Of a stretch of 64,000 nt of DNA, positions 35,191 through 44,506 are shown piece by piece. Both the position numbers and the translations under genes were made by a program. The stretch comes from Riptortus pedestris. Its lineage: Eukaryota > Arthropoda > Insecta > Hemiptera > Alydidae. Each line of letters starts with the position of its first letter. Position 1 is the stretch's first letter. The notes below the pieces were generated by a model. The model was given only the letters and a program-made list of their open reading frames with translations. It ran no database searches and had not been told where the DNA came from. The stretch spans positions 127,653,001 to 127,717,000 of the forward strand of contig CM032228.1 of the NCBI GenBank assembly GCA_019009955.1, given 5' to 3'.

Positions 35191-35983
35191 CTAAATAAAA
35201 CTCGGTACGTGTATTAGGACTAAGGCCTTTATTATAACAAGTCATACCAACATTTCTAGGGACGGGCAGGAGTGGGGGTTGTAAGGGAGGCCAGAAAATA
35301 AATTTAGCGGTATTTCGTTTCCTATTGTTTTTTTGGCAAATATAAACATCACAAAAGTTGTTTATTTTGTTATTTAGAGTAATTTTTGTTATATACACTT
35401 TTTTGTATACCGAATTATAAACGAGATATACGCTAAAACCTATAGCGGAAGTGAACAATTTTATTTGGGACAAAAGACCCAACCAAAATAAATAAAACTC
35501 GGTATATGTATTAGCACTAACGCTTTCATTATAACAAGCCATACCATGATTTCTAGGGACGGGCAGGAGTGGGGGTTGTAAGGGATGCCTGAATTTAAAA
35601 AAAGCGGTATTTCGTTTTCTATTCGTTTTTCGGCAAATATGAACATAACAAAAGTTGTTTATTTTGTTATTTAGAGTAACTTTTGTCATATTCATTTTTG
35701 TCTTTTAACAAAGTATAAACGAGATATACACTATAAACTAAAGCGGGAATAACTGAAATCTATGCATAATGCGCAAGAGACGGGAAATATGACAATTTGG
35801 AGGACAGTGAAGACTTACATAAAAAATTAATTTTATTATTAACAAATGCCAACAACGGGTATTAACCCTAAACACTGGGACGGGTAAATGTCAAAATATT
35901 TGCAAATTAAAGCCTTGCCAAAAAAATACCATCTCCATTCAGCCTCAAATCAATTCCCGGGCGAAGCCGGGTATCTGAGCTAG
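35191..35983 (+). mobile_element. Helitron (plus strand), 5' end truncated
   Basis: Starts in mid-body at the inversion junction and has two modules (AGGAGTGGGGG at about 35266 and 35564). The short tail is partial, and it ends with the hairpin CCCGGGCGAAGCCGGG and GAGCTAG at 35983. Confidence 0.75.
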
Positions 35984-36009
35984 TATATATATATATATAT
36001 ATATATATA

Positions 36010-37858
36010 TCTATATATATATAAAATTGTAACCTCTGTCTGTACATTCCTTTTTTTCGCGAAATTTCACGATAACTTTTCGTTTCACATGTCATAGACA
36101 CCATAACTACGTTTTGTTTCTTTCGTGTCTGATTGTTTGTTTATTTGTTTGTTACCTTTTCACGCATAAACGGCAGAACCGAATTTTATGAAACTTGGTA
36201 TGTATATTACTATTAGCCCAACTTAGACGTTAGGCTATATTAATATTCTCTAAGACGAACAGGAGTGGGGGTTATAAGGGAGGCCTGAAATTAAAAATAG
36301 CGATATTTCGTTTCCTATTGCTTTTTCAGCAAATATGCTTATAACAAAAGTTGTTTATTTTGTAATTTAGAGTAACTTTTGTTATATGTACTTTTGCCGT
36401 ATACGGAAGTATAAATGAGTTATACGCTAAAAACTATAGCGGGAGTCAACAATTTATTAGGCACAAAAGACTCAACCGAACTACACCAAACTTGGTATGT
36501 GAATTAGTACTAACGCCATCCTTATAATAAGCCATACTAACATTTCTAGGGACGTGCAGGAGTGGGGGCTATAAGGGAGGCCTGAAATTAAAAATACCGA
36601 TATTTCGTTTCCTATTGCTTTTTCAGCAAATATGCCCATTACAAAAGTTGTTTATTTTGTAATTTAGAGTAACTTTTGTTATATGTACTTTTGCCGTATA
36701 CGGAAGTATAAATGAGTTATACGCTAAAAACTATAGCGGGAGTCAACAATTTATTAGGCACAAAAGACTCAACCGAACTACACCAAACTTGGTATGTGAA
36801 TTAGTACTAACGCCATCCTTATAATAAGCCATACTAACATTTCTAGGGACGTGCAGGAGTGGGGGCTATAAGGGAGGCCTGAAATTAAAAATACCGATAT
36901 TTCGTTTCCTATTGCTTTTTCAGCAAATATGCCCATTACAAAAGTTGTTTATTTTGTAATTTAGAGTAACTTTTGTCATATGCACTTTTGCCGTATACGA
37001 AAGTATAAATGAGTTATACGCTAAAAACTATAGCGGGAGTCAACAATTTATTAGGCACAAAAGACTCAACCGAACTAAACCAAACTCGGTATGTGAATTA
37101 GCACTAACTCCTTCCTTATAATAAGCCATATTAACATTTCTAGGGACGGGCAGGAGTGGGGGTTATAAGGAAGGCCTGAAATTAATAATAGTGGTATTTC
37201 GTTTCCTATTGCATTTTCGGCAAATATGCACATAACAAAAGTTGTTTATTTTGTTATTTAGAGAAACTTTTTTATATACACTATCGTGGTATACCGAAGT
37301 ATAAAGGCGTTATACGCTAAAAATTATAGCGGGAGTCAACAATTTTATTTGGCACAAAAGACTCAACCGAAATAAATAAAACTCGGTATGTGTATTAGCA
37401 CTAACGCTTTCGTTATAACAAGCCATACCTACATTTCTAGGGACAGGCAGGAGTGGGGGTTGTAAGGGAGGCCTGAATTTAAAAATAGCGGTATTTCGTT
37501 TTCTATTCGTTTTTCGGCAAATATGAACATAACAAAAGTTGTTTATTTTGTTATTTAGAGTAACTTTTGTTATATTCATTTTTATCTTTTAACAAAGTGT
37601 AAACGAGATATACACTATAAACTAAAGTGGGAGTCAACTATTTCATTGGGCGCTAACGATTAAACTGAACTAAAAAAACTCGGTATGTCAATTAGCATTA
37701 ATTCTTCCATGATTATAGGCTATATTAAAATTTTTAGGTTAGAACGGGAGTGGGGGTTATAAGGAAGGCCTGAAATAAAAATTTGCGATATTTCATTTTC
37801 TATATGTTTTTCGGCAAACATGCACATAAGAAAAGTTGTTTACTTTGTTATTTAGATT

Positions 37859-37896
<38 letters not shown>

Positions 37897-38278
37897 CATT
37901 TCTCCAGGAACAATGTGTGGAGCAAGTAATTTGCGTAGAAATATTGATATGCTCAACAATTAATTCCAATTTGAACTATGAGGTACCTCGCCTGGAAATT
38001 AATTAAATTAATTAATTCAAATCTTTGTTAATATTTTGTCCTTAATAACTGAGATCTATGCATAATGCACAGGAGACGGGAAATATGACAATTTGGAGGG
38101 CAGTGAAGACATACATAAAAAATTAATTTTATTAATAACGAATGCCAACAACGGGTATAACCCTAAACACTGGGACGGGTAAATGTCAAAATATTGTGCA
38201 AATTAAAGCCTTGCCAAAAAAATACCATCACCATTCAGCCTCAAATCAATTCCCGGGCGAAGCCGGGTATCTGAGCTA

Positions 38279-38279
<1 letters not shown>
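36010..38279 (+). mobile_element. Helitron (plus strand), complete, long module array
   Basis: TC at 36010 opens the element after a TA run. The 5' module is followed by a module array (36240-37860), a 31-nt T run at about 37863-37893, the short tail and the terminal hairpin and CTAG at 38279. It is the longest body in the window. Confidence 0.8.
36240..37740 (+). repeat. Tandem array of 297-bp Helitron modules
   Basis: CATTTCTAGGGACG(G/T)GCAGG recurs at 36541, 36838 and 37135, with a variant (GGACAGGCAGG) at 37432: a strict 297-bp period. The units starting near 36541 and 36838 share private variants (GACGTGCAGG, GGGGGCTATAAGG, TACCGATATTTCG), so one is a recent duplicate of the other. Each unit resembles the Helitron's own 5' module (GAACCGAA, then TTGGTATGT, then CAGGAGTGGGGG). 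Confidence 0.88.

Positions 38280-38355
<76 letters not shown>
38280..38355. repeat. Compound (TA)n-(GA)n microsatellite
   Basis: TA units run to about 38331 and continue as AG units to about 38355, leading into the HINE 3' half. Confidence 0.92.
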
Positions 38356-38820
38356 TTTGTCTGTTAACGCTCTAGCGGTCGTAATTTTTGTTTGATCGTT
38401 ACCAAACTCGGAATTTAATCGTTTTATGTAAAAACGAAGATCAAGTTCGTTAATGGCTGAAATCGGACCAGTGGGGGGGGGGTTTAGAGGGGGGATTTTC
38501 GAAAATTCGAAATATCTCCGTTACCATACGTCGGATCAAAAAATTGTATAGAACCAATCTTATTGCAAATTAAATGTACTATAAATATTGTTTTATACAT
38601 TTATTCTGTATCTTTAATATTAACCGAGATATTTGCATTTGTATTGTGAGTGTGGTCGGCTATGTTCGGGAGTTTCGGCCGAGCGCTAGTGTGGCCGTTT
38701 CACTAACTATTCGTCCTCGTGAGAATAGGTTACTACTACTGTTATTATTAGGCAGATTTCTCTATTGTAAAACTTCACGTGGGAAATCTGCTTAGTTTAC
38801 GCAGCCCCTGCGTGACGGAC
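38356..38820 (+). mobile_element. HINE-like element, 3' half (short form)
   Basis: TTTGTCTGTTAACGCTCTAG to CGCAGCCCCTGCGTGACGGA. It ends at 38820, followed by T residues and gypsy G1A integrase sequence, so it sits within G1A. Its 5' partner may be the half at 30198-30341, now separated by Helitrons, but the flanks differ (G2 on one side, G1A on the other), so the link is unproven. Confidence 0.75.
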
Positions 38821-38826
38821 TTTTTT

Positions 38827-38970
38827 AATACCCAGATGGCCGCCGCTGGAACCGTTATGGGACTGATTCATTACCTCATTTATCTTGGATGTTGGCACGA
38901 CAATTAGTTCGGTTGTGGTTTTGCTATCTGTACTTTCGCAAGATCGATATAGGCAGACCTCTACCAATTT
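38827..38970 (-). pseudogene. Gypsy G1 copy A, integrase zinc-binding segment
   Basis: Minus-strand reading gives CESTDSKTTTELIVVPTSKI and NEVMNQSHNGSSGGHLGI. The two His of the HHCC domain are in the HNGSSGGH block. This is the domain missing from G1B. The segment is cut at its left by one HINE and at its right by another (38971). The alignment resumes at 46272. Confidence 0.75.
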
Positions 38971-39096
38971 TAGCAGATTTCCCTTGGGGGAAATCAGCTA
39001 TTGAGGTTGTACTCATGACGGAATTTTCGAATTTGTTCTTCAAATATCCATCGATCCTACCTAGGAGATAACGAAAATGAGGTCCGTTCAAAACTG

Positions 39097-39123
<27 letters not shown>
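38971..39123 (+). mobile_element. HINE-like element, 5' half (host of gypsy G1B)
   Basis: TAGCAGATTTCCCTTGGGGG to GAGGTCCGTTCAAAACTG, then (TA)n to 39123. Gypsy G1B starts in the TA core. The matching 3' half is 45508-46269 on the other side of that element. Confidence 0.85.
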
Positions 39124-39127
<4 letters not shown>

Positions 39128-39606
39128 ACGTTTTGTATTACCAAAATCAGTAATAAACGCTTTTAATAAGAATTCCCTGCACTGCCCTTTACTTCGCGGT
39201 ACTGCACTGTCCTTTACTTCGCGGCACTGCACTGTCCTTTACTTCGCGGCACTGCACTGTCCTTTACTTCGCGGCACTACACTGTCTTAATCACGGCACT
39301 AAACTGTTACTTACAGTCACGGCACAACACTGTTCTTCTTATAAAAACACTAAGTCGCACTGTAGCACTGATGTGAACATCAAGACAGGTGAAAATAAAA
39401 CTGACTGACTCCCGGCAGGCCCTCTTTATATAGCTTGTCGGCATACATCAAAGGGGACTGTCTAGTTCATTCGAGGCTGGGCTAGACGAGCGTAGAAGCG
39501 TCTCGACCCTCCGTCGGTCTCTTTGATCTACGTCACACTTTCTAAATACGTGACACTCTCTCTCTCTCTCTCTGAAGGATTATTTATCTATTTAATTTTC
39601 GCAACA
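39124..39606 (-). repeat. Gypsy G1B LTR (3' LTR relative to the element), 483 bp
   Basis: TGTTACG to GCAACA on the plus strand, directly followed by the purine-rich tract of the element (minus strand AAGTGGGCGGCAG). It contains four 25-bp direct repeats and a (CT)n. Compared with the partner at 44507-45507, it lacks about 185 bp after TTTTAATAAGA. Confidence 0.9.
39177..39287. repeat. 25-bp tandem repeats in the G1B LTR
   Basis: The unit is GCACTGTCCTTTACTTCGCGGCACT with slight variation. There are four copies here, five in the other LTR (about 44750-44870). Confidence 0.9.
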
Positions 39607-39617
39607 CTGCCGCCCAC

Positions 39618-42275
39618 TTAAGCCTTTTCGTCCCGAATAGGCTCAATATCGCCGTTGCCATACTTGGCTAGTCGCTCTAGGTGTACCACTTTCATTTTAG
39701 ACCTCGGATTGTGGTATCTTTGTATCCGGTAGACAACGTCGTTCAATCTCTTGATCACCTTGTAAGGTCCCTCCCAGTGCGTTTGCAATTTAGGCGATAG
39801 TCCTTTCTTTCGTTGTGGGTTGAATAGTAGAACCATTTGCCCTTCAGTGAATCCCTCCGTATTTGTTGCTCGATCATATCTGGCTTTCATCTTATCACCT
39901 GTCATTTTAATACGGTGGCGTACAAACTCATGGAGCTCATGCAGGTCTTCCTGTGCCTGAAGAGTATTTCCATTGTCTTCGCAGGACGGTCCAGGTTTGG
40001 CTCCAAATTCCAAACCCGCTGGTAGTCTTAATTCTGCTCCAAATAAGATTTTCGCCGGAGTACGTGAGGTGGAATCATGGGCGGCCGACCGGTAAGCCAG
40101 TAGTAATTTTGGTATGTGCACATCCCAATCCCTTTGGTGTGTGCTAACCACTTTTCTGAGATATTCCTCCAGTGTTCGATTAAATCTTTCGACCATGCCA
40201 TCAGATTGTGGATGAAGTGGTGTCGTTCTTGTCTTTTTGATGCCATACAATTCACACATTTCCTTGAATATGGCCGATTCGAAATTTCGGCCCTGGTCAG
40301 AATGGAGTTCTATTGGAACCCCGTATCGGCACACCCAATTATTTACAAAGGCATCTACAACCGTTTTCGACTCCTGGTTTGGGATAGCATACACTTCGGG
40401 CCATTTACTGAAATAGTCCATTACAACTAGGACATACCGGTTTCCAGCCTCACTGACAGGGAATGGACCTGCAAGATCGATGGCTATCCGCTCGAAAGGG
40501 GCACCTGCGTTGTACAGCTGAAGTTTGCCACGACTTCTTCTCGTTGGACCCTTGGCTGCAATGCCATGTGTACTCTCCCAAGATCGATATAAGCAGCCCT
40601 TTACCAGTTTTAGGCTATTCCACTGGACCCAGTATGATTTCGCAAGTGGGCTTTCAACTGATGTCTCATTTCGGGTTGGTTTTCTGTTGCATTCCTTAGC
40701 CGATATAATCTTCGCCAGAATCGGGTCATCTTTCTGAGCCTTCGACCAGTCCTCGTCTGAGCCAATACGGGTTAGTCGCACATCAATCACGCTTTCCTCT
40801 TTCTCGGCTTTAGTAAATTGTTTGCATTCTATGTTACAAGGCCGTCTTGAAAGAGCATCAGCGTTATTGTGTTTCCCAACTTTTCGATGCTCGATGCTGA
40901 AGTCATAGCTCTGCAGACGTTCAATCCATCGTGCCAGCTGACCTTCTGGGTTCTTGAACTGCAGCAGCCAACGTAGTGCGGAGTGGTCTGTTCTTAAGGT
41001 GAAGTGTTGACCATACAAGTATTTGTGGTAATGCTTGACGCACTCCAACACTGCCAGAAGCTCCCGTCGGGTAACACAATAATTTCTTTCGGGCTTGGAG
41101 AGTACCCTGCTGTAGTAGCCAATGACTCTTTCTGCCCCATCAACTACTTGAGAAAGTACTCCTCCTATTCCATAGCCACTGGCGTCAGTATCAATTATGA
41201 ACTTCTGTCCGGCGATTGGATAGGCAAGGACAGGTGCTATGCACAAGAGTTCCTTGAGCCTCTGGAACGCATTTTCCGTTGCCACACTCCAGTGGTATGA
41301 TCGCGACTTTTTGGTTAGCTCGTGCAAGCTGGCAGCTATTTGAGCAAAGTTTGGCACGAATCTCCTGTAGTATGTGCAAAGCCCCAGGAAGCTACGCAGC
41401 TCGTGAAGATTTCGTGGTCGAGGCCAGTCCTTTACTGCCCGTATTTTGTCCTCGTCAGTGGAGATGCCCTCTGCTGTTACTCGATGTCCTAAGTATTTGA
41501 CCTCTTTCTGAAACAGAGCACATTTCTTTATGCTTAACTTCAGCCCAGCTGCTGTTATGCGACTAAATACTTCATCCAGGTTTTTAAGATGTTCTTCAAA
41601 AGTCTTCCCCATAACGATTATGTCATCTAGATACACCAAGCATGTCTTCCAATTGAGACCCTTTAGCACACGTTCCATTAAACGCTCAAAAGTAGCTGGG
41701 GCGTTGCAGAGCCCAAATGGCATCACCTTGAACTGCCATAAACCATTGCTTGCGCTAAAGGCAGTTTTCTCTTTGTCCTTATCGGCTATCTCTACTTGCC
41801 AGTAGCCGCTTTGCAAGTCCAAGGTAGAAAACCATTTCGTTCCAGCCAACGTGTCTAAGGTGTCGTCAATTCTTGGCAGCGGATAACTGTCTTTCTTGGT
41901 GACGTCATTGAGTTTTCTGTAGTCGACGCAGAATCTAGTGCTGCCGTCTTTCTTCTTTACTAGAACTATTGGCGAGCTCCACGGACTCGAAGATGGTTCA
42001 ATGACTCCATTCCGCTCCATTTCGTTGACAAGTTCTTTAACTTCGTTCCGCTTCGCTAGGGGAACACTCCTGGGTGCCTGTTTTATAGGTCTCGCTTCAC
42101 CGGTATTTATTTCATGTTTCACTACAGCTGTTCTACCTGGGCTTTTATTGCTTAGGGCGAAGACGGAGGCATGTGTTCTTAGCAACTCCTTTGCTTTGTT
42201 TCTTTCAGGCGATGTCAGTCCTTTCATCCAATTTTCCTCTTCTTCTGCAAGTAGTTCGCGCTCCTTAGCTGTCAT
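39618..42275 (-). CDS. Gypsy G1B Pol: RT, RNase H, integrase (885 codons, open)
   Basis: Residues about 40-90 hold the pre-RT region (VVKHEINTGEARPIKQ). RT spans about 85-260 with FCVDYRKLN, LDLQSGYWQVE, FKVMPFGLCNAP and the YLDD active site at 215-218. RNase H lies about 355-480 with DTDAS (about 363), RRELLAV (Glu about 405) and RTDHSAL. Integrase follows: core Asp in IAIDLAGPF (600), Asp in HSDQGRNF (660) and Glu in GMVERFNRT (696), then the C-terminal domain HWEGPYKVI. The zinc-binding HHCC domain is missing: ESTHGIAA joins KGPTRRSRGKL at residue 574/575 (about 40553). The ATG at 42275 is only the first Met in the open stretch. The natural product would be read from gag by frameshift. No stop occurs in 885 codons, so the copy is young. 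Confidence 0.93.
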   Translation of the reverse strand: MTAKERELLAEEEENWMKGLTSPERNKAKELLRTHASVFALSNKSPGRTAVVKHEINTGEARPIKQAPRSVPLAKRNEVKELVNEMERNGVIEPSSSPWSSPIVLVKKKDGSTRFCVDYRKLNDVTKKDSYPLPRIDDTLDTLAGTKWFSTLDLQSGYWQVEIADKDKEKTAFSASNGLWQFKVMPFGLCNAPATFERLMERVLKGLNWKTCLVYLDDIIVMGKTFEEHLKNLDEVFSRITAAGLKLSIKKCALFQKEVKYLGHRVTAEGISTDEDKIRAVKDWPRPRNLHELRSFLGLCTYYRRFVPNFAQIAASLHELTKKSRSYHWSVATENAFQRLKELLCIAPVLAYPIAGQKFIIDTDASGYGIGGVLSQVVDGAERVIGYYSRVLSKPERNYCVTRRELLAVLECVKHYHKYLYGQHFTLRTDHSALRWLLQFKNPEGQLARWIERLQSYDFSIEHRKVGKHNNADALSRRPCNIECKQFTKAEKEESVIDVRLTRIGSDEDWSKAQKDDPILAKIISAKECNRKPTRNETSVESPLAKSYWVQWNSLKLVKGCLYRSWESTHGIAAKGPTRRSRGKLQLYNAGAPFERIAIDLAGPFPVSEAGNRYVLVVMDYFSKWPEVYAIPNQESKTVVDAFVNNWVCRYGVPIELHSDQGRNFESAIFKEMCELYGIKKTRTTPLHPQSDGMVERFNRTLEEYLRKVVSTHQRDWDVHIPKLLLAYRSAAHDSTSRTPAKILFGAELRLPAGLEFGAKPGPSCEDNGNTLQAQEDLHELHEFVRHRIKMTGDKMKARYDRATNTEGFTEGQMVLLFNPQRKKGLSPKLQTHWEGPYKVIKRLNDVVYRIQRYHNPRSKMKVVHLERLAKYGNGDIEPIRDEKA

Positions 42276-42303
42276 TTTCGGGCATCCTGAATTTTTGGCA
42301 CAG

Positions 42304-43018
42304 TTAATTATTGCTTCTGCTGGCTACAAACTCATGGATTTCAAAATTTTTGTTAATGATCTTCTCATTGTTGGATAGGTTAAGTACTCTCACCGGAACT
42401 CGTCCATCGTCGCAGGTTTTCACGAGGGCTTTAGCTGTTATAATGTCATCTTTAAGTTCATTAGGTTCTACTACCCACAACCGGTTATCCTCACAATCTT
42501 CTTCCACACGCGCCCATACTAAGGTTTCCGACTGGGGTGGTAATTTCTGGCGTCCGACGGTAAATAGCCTCCTTACTGTGGTCTTGCTCTCATATCCAAC
42601 ATCCAAGGGTATCTCGACGTTGCGCCAGACCATAACTTTTTGACCCATGTGCAGATTGATACCGTGGGCTATCATGAAGTCTGCACCGATGATCACTTCG
42701 TCCACTATGTCGGTGACAACAAATACATGATCGGCGCTAGTGTTGGCGATAGTCAGTCGAACCTTGGCTCTTCAATAGACGGTGGCTGATTCCCCAGTAG
42801 CAGTGCGCAGTCGAACGTCGTTTAATGGTTCTACTGATCCTTTTACCAAATCGGGCCTAATTATTGACTGCGACGCCCTGTGTCTATGGTGAGGATCTGC
42901 TTCCTTCCGTTAATGAGTCCACGAGCTGTAAGGTTGCTATTCTGTTGTATTATGGAAATGGAGATTGTGGGGCCAGCGGTTGTAGGAGCTAGCTCTTGCC
43001 CCTCAGTGCTAGCTCGTT
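42304..43018 (-). pseudogene. Gypsy G1B protease region, frame broken
   Basis: Downstream of the gag stop in the -1 frame, the minus strand reads to QILTIDTG at about 42880-42900, the aspartic protease active site. One base is out of register immediately after DTG. A TGA lies at about 42768-42770. From 42705 the frame is open to 42304 (VIIGADFMIAHGINLHMGQK, then a linker). These breaks separate gag from pol, so this copy cannot make a continuous Gag-Pol. Confidence 0.78.
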
Positions 43019-43030
43019 TTAGTTTAACGG
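43019..43030 (-). promoter_or_regulatory. Candidate -1 ribosomal frameshift site at the gag stop
   Basis: On the minus strand GTTAAAC (43028-43022) sits in the gag frame as G TTA AAC and is followed at once by the gag stop TAA (43021-43019). The pol frame is -1 relative to gag and is open across this point. The heptamer is the same as the GUUAAAC slip site known from equine arteritis virus. I did not identify a downstream pseudoknot by eye. Confidence 0.55.
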
Positions 43031-44464
43031 TGTCTCTTGAGATTTGGGGTTATTCGTCCGTTTGTTCTCCCTTGGTGGCGAAACAGATCTTGACCTTTTC
43101 TTTGGAGCTTTACAGTTACGTTGAAAATGGCCGGCCTTGCCACAGTTGAAGCACTTTGAGCGTGATCTGCTCCTTTGCTCCTCCATTATTCGCTTGACTA
43201 ACTCTTCAATGTCACTCCTTGACATTTGGGCGTCATTTTGAATATCAGCCTCAAGACGTCGCACCTTGAAGACTTGTGGTTTTGAAATTACTTTAGCGGT
43301 CTCCTGGGCTAGCGCATAAGAGATGGTTTCAGCAAAGGATGATTTTTGCATAGCACATACCGCGAATTTAACGTCTGGATCTCGTATACCATTCACAAAT
43401 GCTTCAATCTTGAACTGATCCAAGAATGGATGATTTTCACCTGGGTAAGTCAGCTGCACTAGACGTTCGATTTCCATGGCAAAATCTTGTAGCGTCTCGT
43501 TCGGTTTCTGCACTCTGCCCCTTAGTTCCATCCTGTAAAGTTCTCGCTTATGCTCACCGCCAAACTTGCGTTGTAAGGTCACCATAATGTCCTCATAATT
43601 ATTCCTGCAAGCGGCCGGTAAACTCTCCAGGATTTCTGCAGCGGTTCCCTTCAGTGCCAAAATCAATTATACAGCTTTCTCTTCATTATTCCATCCGTTT
43701 CTACTGGCCACCGTCTCAAATTGGAATTTAAAAACATTAAATGGTACATTACCGTCAAAAGTTGGGGTCTTTATCCTGCTGGAATGTTCTGAACTGAGCC
43801 TCACCGGACCCTCTCGAACATGTAGATTATCCATTTGGAATTGTAGCTCACGTATTTCATCGTCCATCTTTCTTTCTAGGTTGGACATTTTCTCTTCAAC
43901 ATTCTTCTCAATGCCGCAGAGTTTTTCATCAAACTCGCCGACTCTCTGCTCTATTACTCCCACTCGTTTGTCCAATACCTCTGATATTTCGTGGAGTTTT
44001 TGGTTTGTTGTTCTAAAAGCTTCCTGAAGTTCCTGTCTGACTTCCGTGAGGATTTTCTCACTGTTGTTTCTAGAAGCTTCTTCTAATCTCTCGTAATTAG
44101 CTCTAGAAGCTTCCTGGAACTCTTGCCTGACTTCCGCTAATATTTTCTCACTGTTGCTTCTAGAAGCTTCCTGGAATTTTTCTTCTACCCTGTCACAATT
44201 AGCTCTGGAAGCTTCCAAAAGTTTCTGGTTATTTTCCATCATAGCGGCTAAAATTGCATTTAAGTCTAAATTGCTACTTGGGATAGGATTACATACAGCA
44301 ATGTCTTCTTTATCGTCAAACTCATGTGTACTTACATCAATTCCTCGTCTTTGGAATTCATCTGTCAACCGCCTTTGTAGTTCAGCCTTATTTCCTGTTG
44401 TCGGCAGATCCAGTTTAGCCAGCTCCTTCTTCAGCTGTTCCACTTTTAGTTCTTCAAACTTCAT
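43019..44464 (-). pseudogene. Gypsy G1B gag, one in-frame stop
   Basis: ATG at 44464 (MKFEELKVEQLKKELAKLDL). The first 40 residues form a SAP-like motif (LKKELAKLDLPTTGNKAELQ), unusual but known in some gypsy gags. A long coiled coil follows with repeated EASRxNxEKIL units (about residues 75-220). The retrotransposon gag core comes next (FDGNVPFNVFKFQFE to LQDFAMEIERLVQLTYP), then the CCHC knuckle CFNCGKAGHFQRNC and a basic tail. TAA at 43667-43669 interrupts the gag core. Otherwise the frame is open to the stop at 43019. Open frame upstream of 44464 runs back through the primer site into the LTR without an ATG. Confidence 0.85.
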
Positions 44465-44486
44465 TTTTGTTGATTTTAATTTTGCA

Positions 44487-44504
44487 ATCCCACTTCTGAC
44501 ACCA
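44487..44504 (-). promoter_or_regulatory. Gypsy G1B primer-binding site
   Basis: Minus strand TGGTGTCAGAAGTGGGAT lies two bases inside the LTR edge at 44507. This is a common primer-site sequence in gypsy elements. Confidence 0.75.
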
Positions 44505-44506
44505 GT

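Noticed and set aside
35180..35695. 171-residue minus-strand open frame with repeated [15 protein letters not shown] and PPLQPPLLPVPRN phrases
   Set aside because: The repeats are the 297-bp Helitron module read in one frame. Similar frames appear at 15152, 16222, 30758, 32869, 37310 and 63617, with different lengths and frequent stops.
36240..37740. Regular long repeats that might suggest a CRISPR-like or satellite array
   Set aside because: The units are 297 bp, occur inside elements with Helitron ends, and have no short-repeat/unique-spacer structure.
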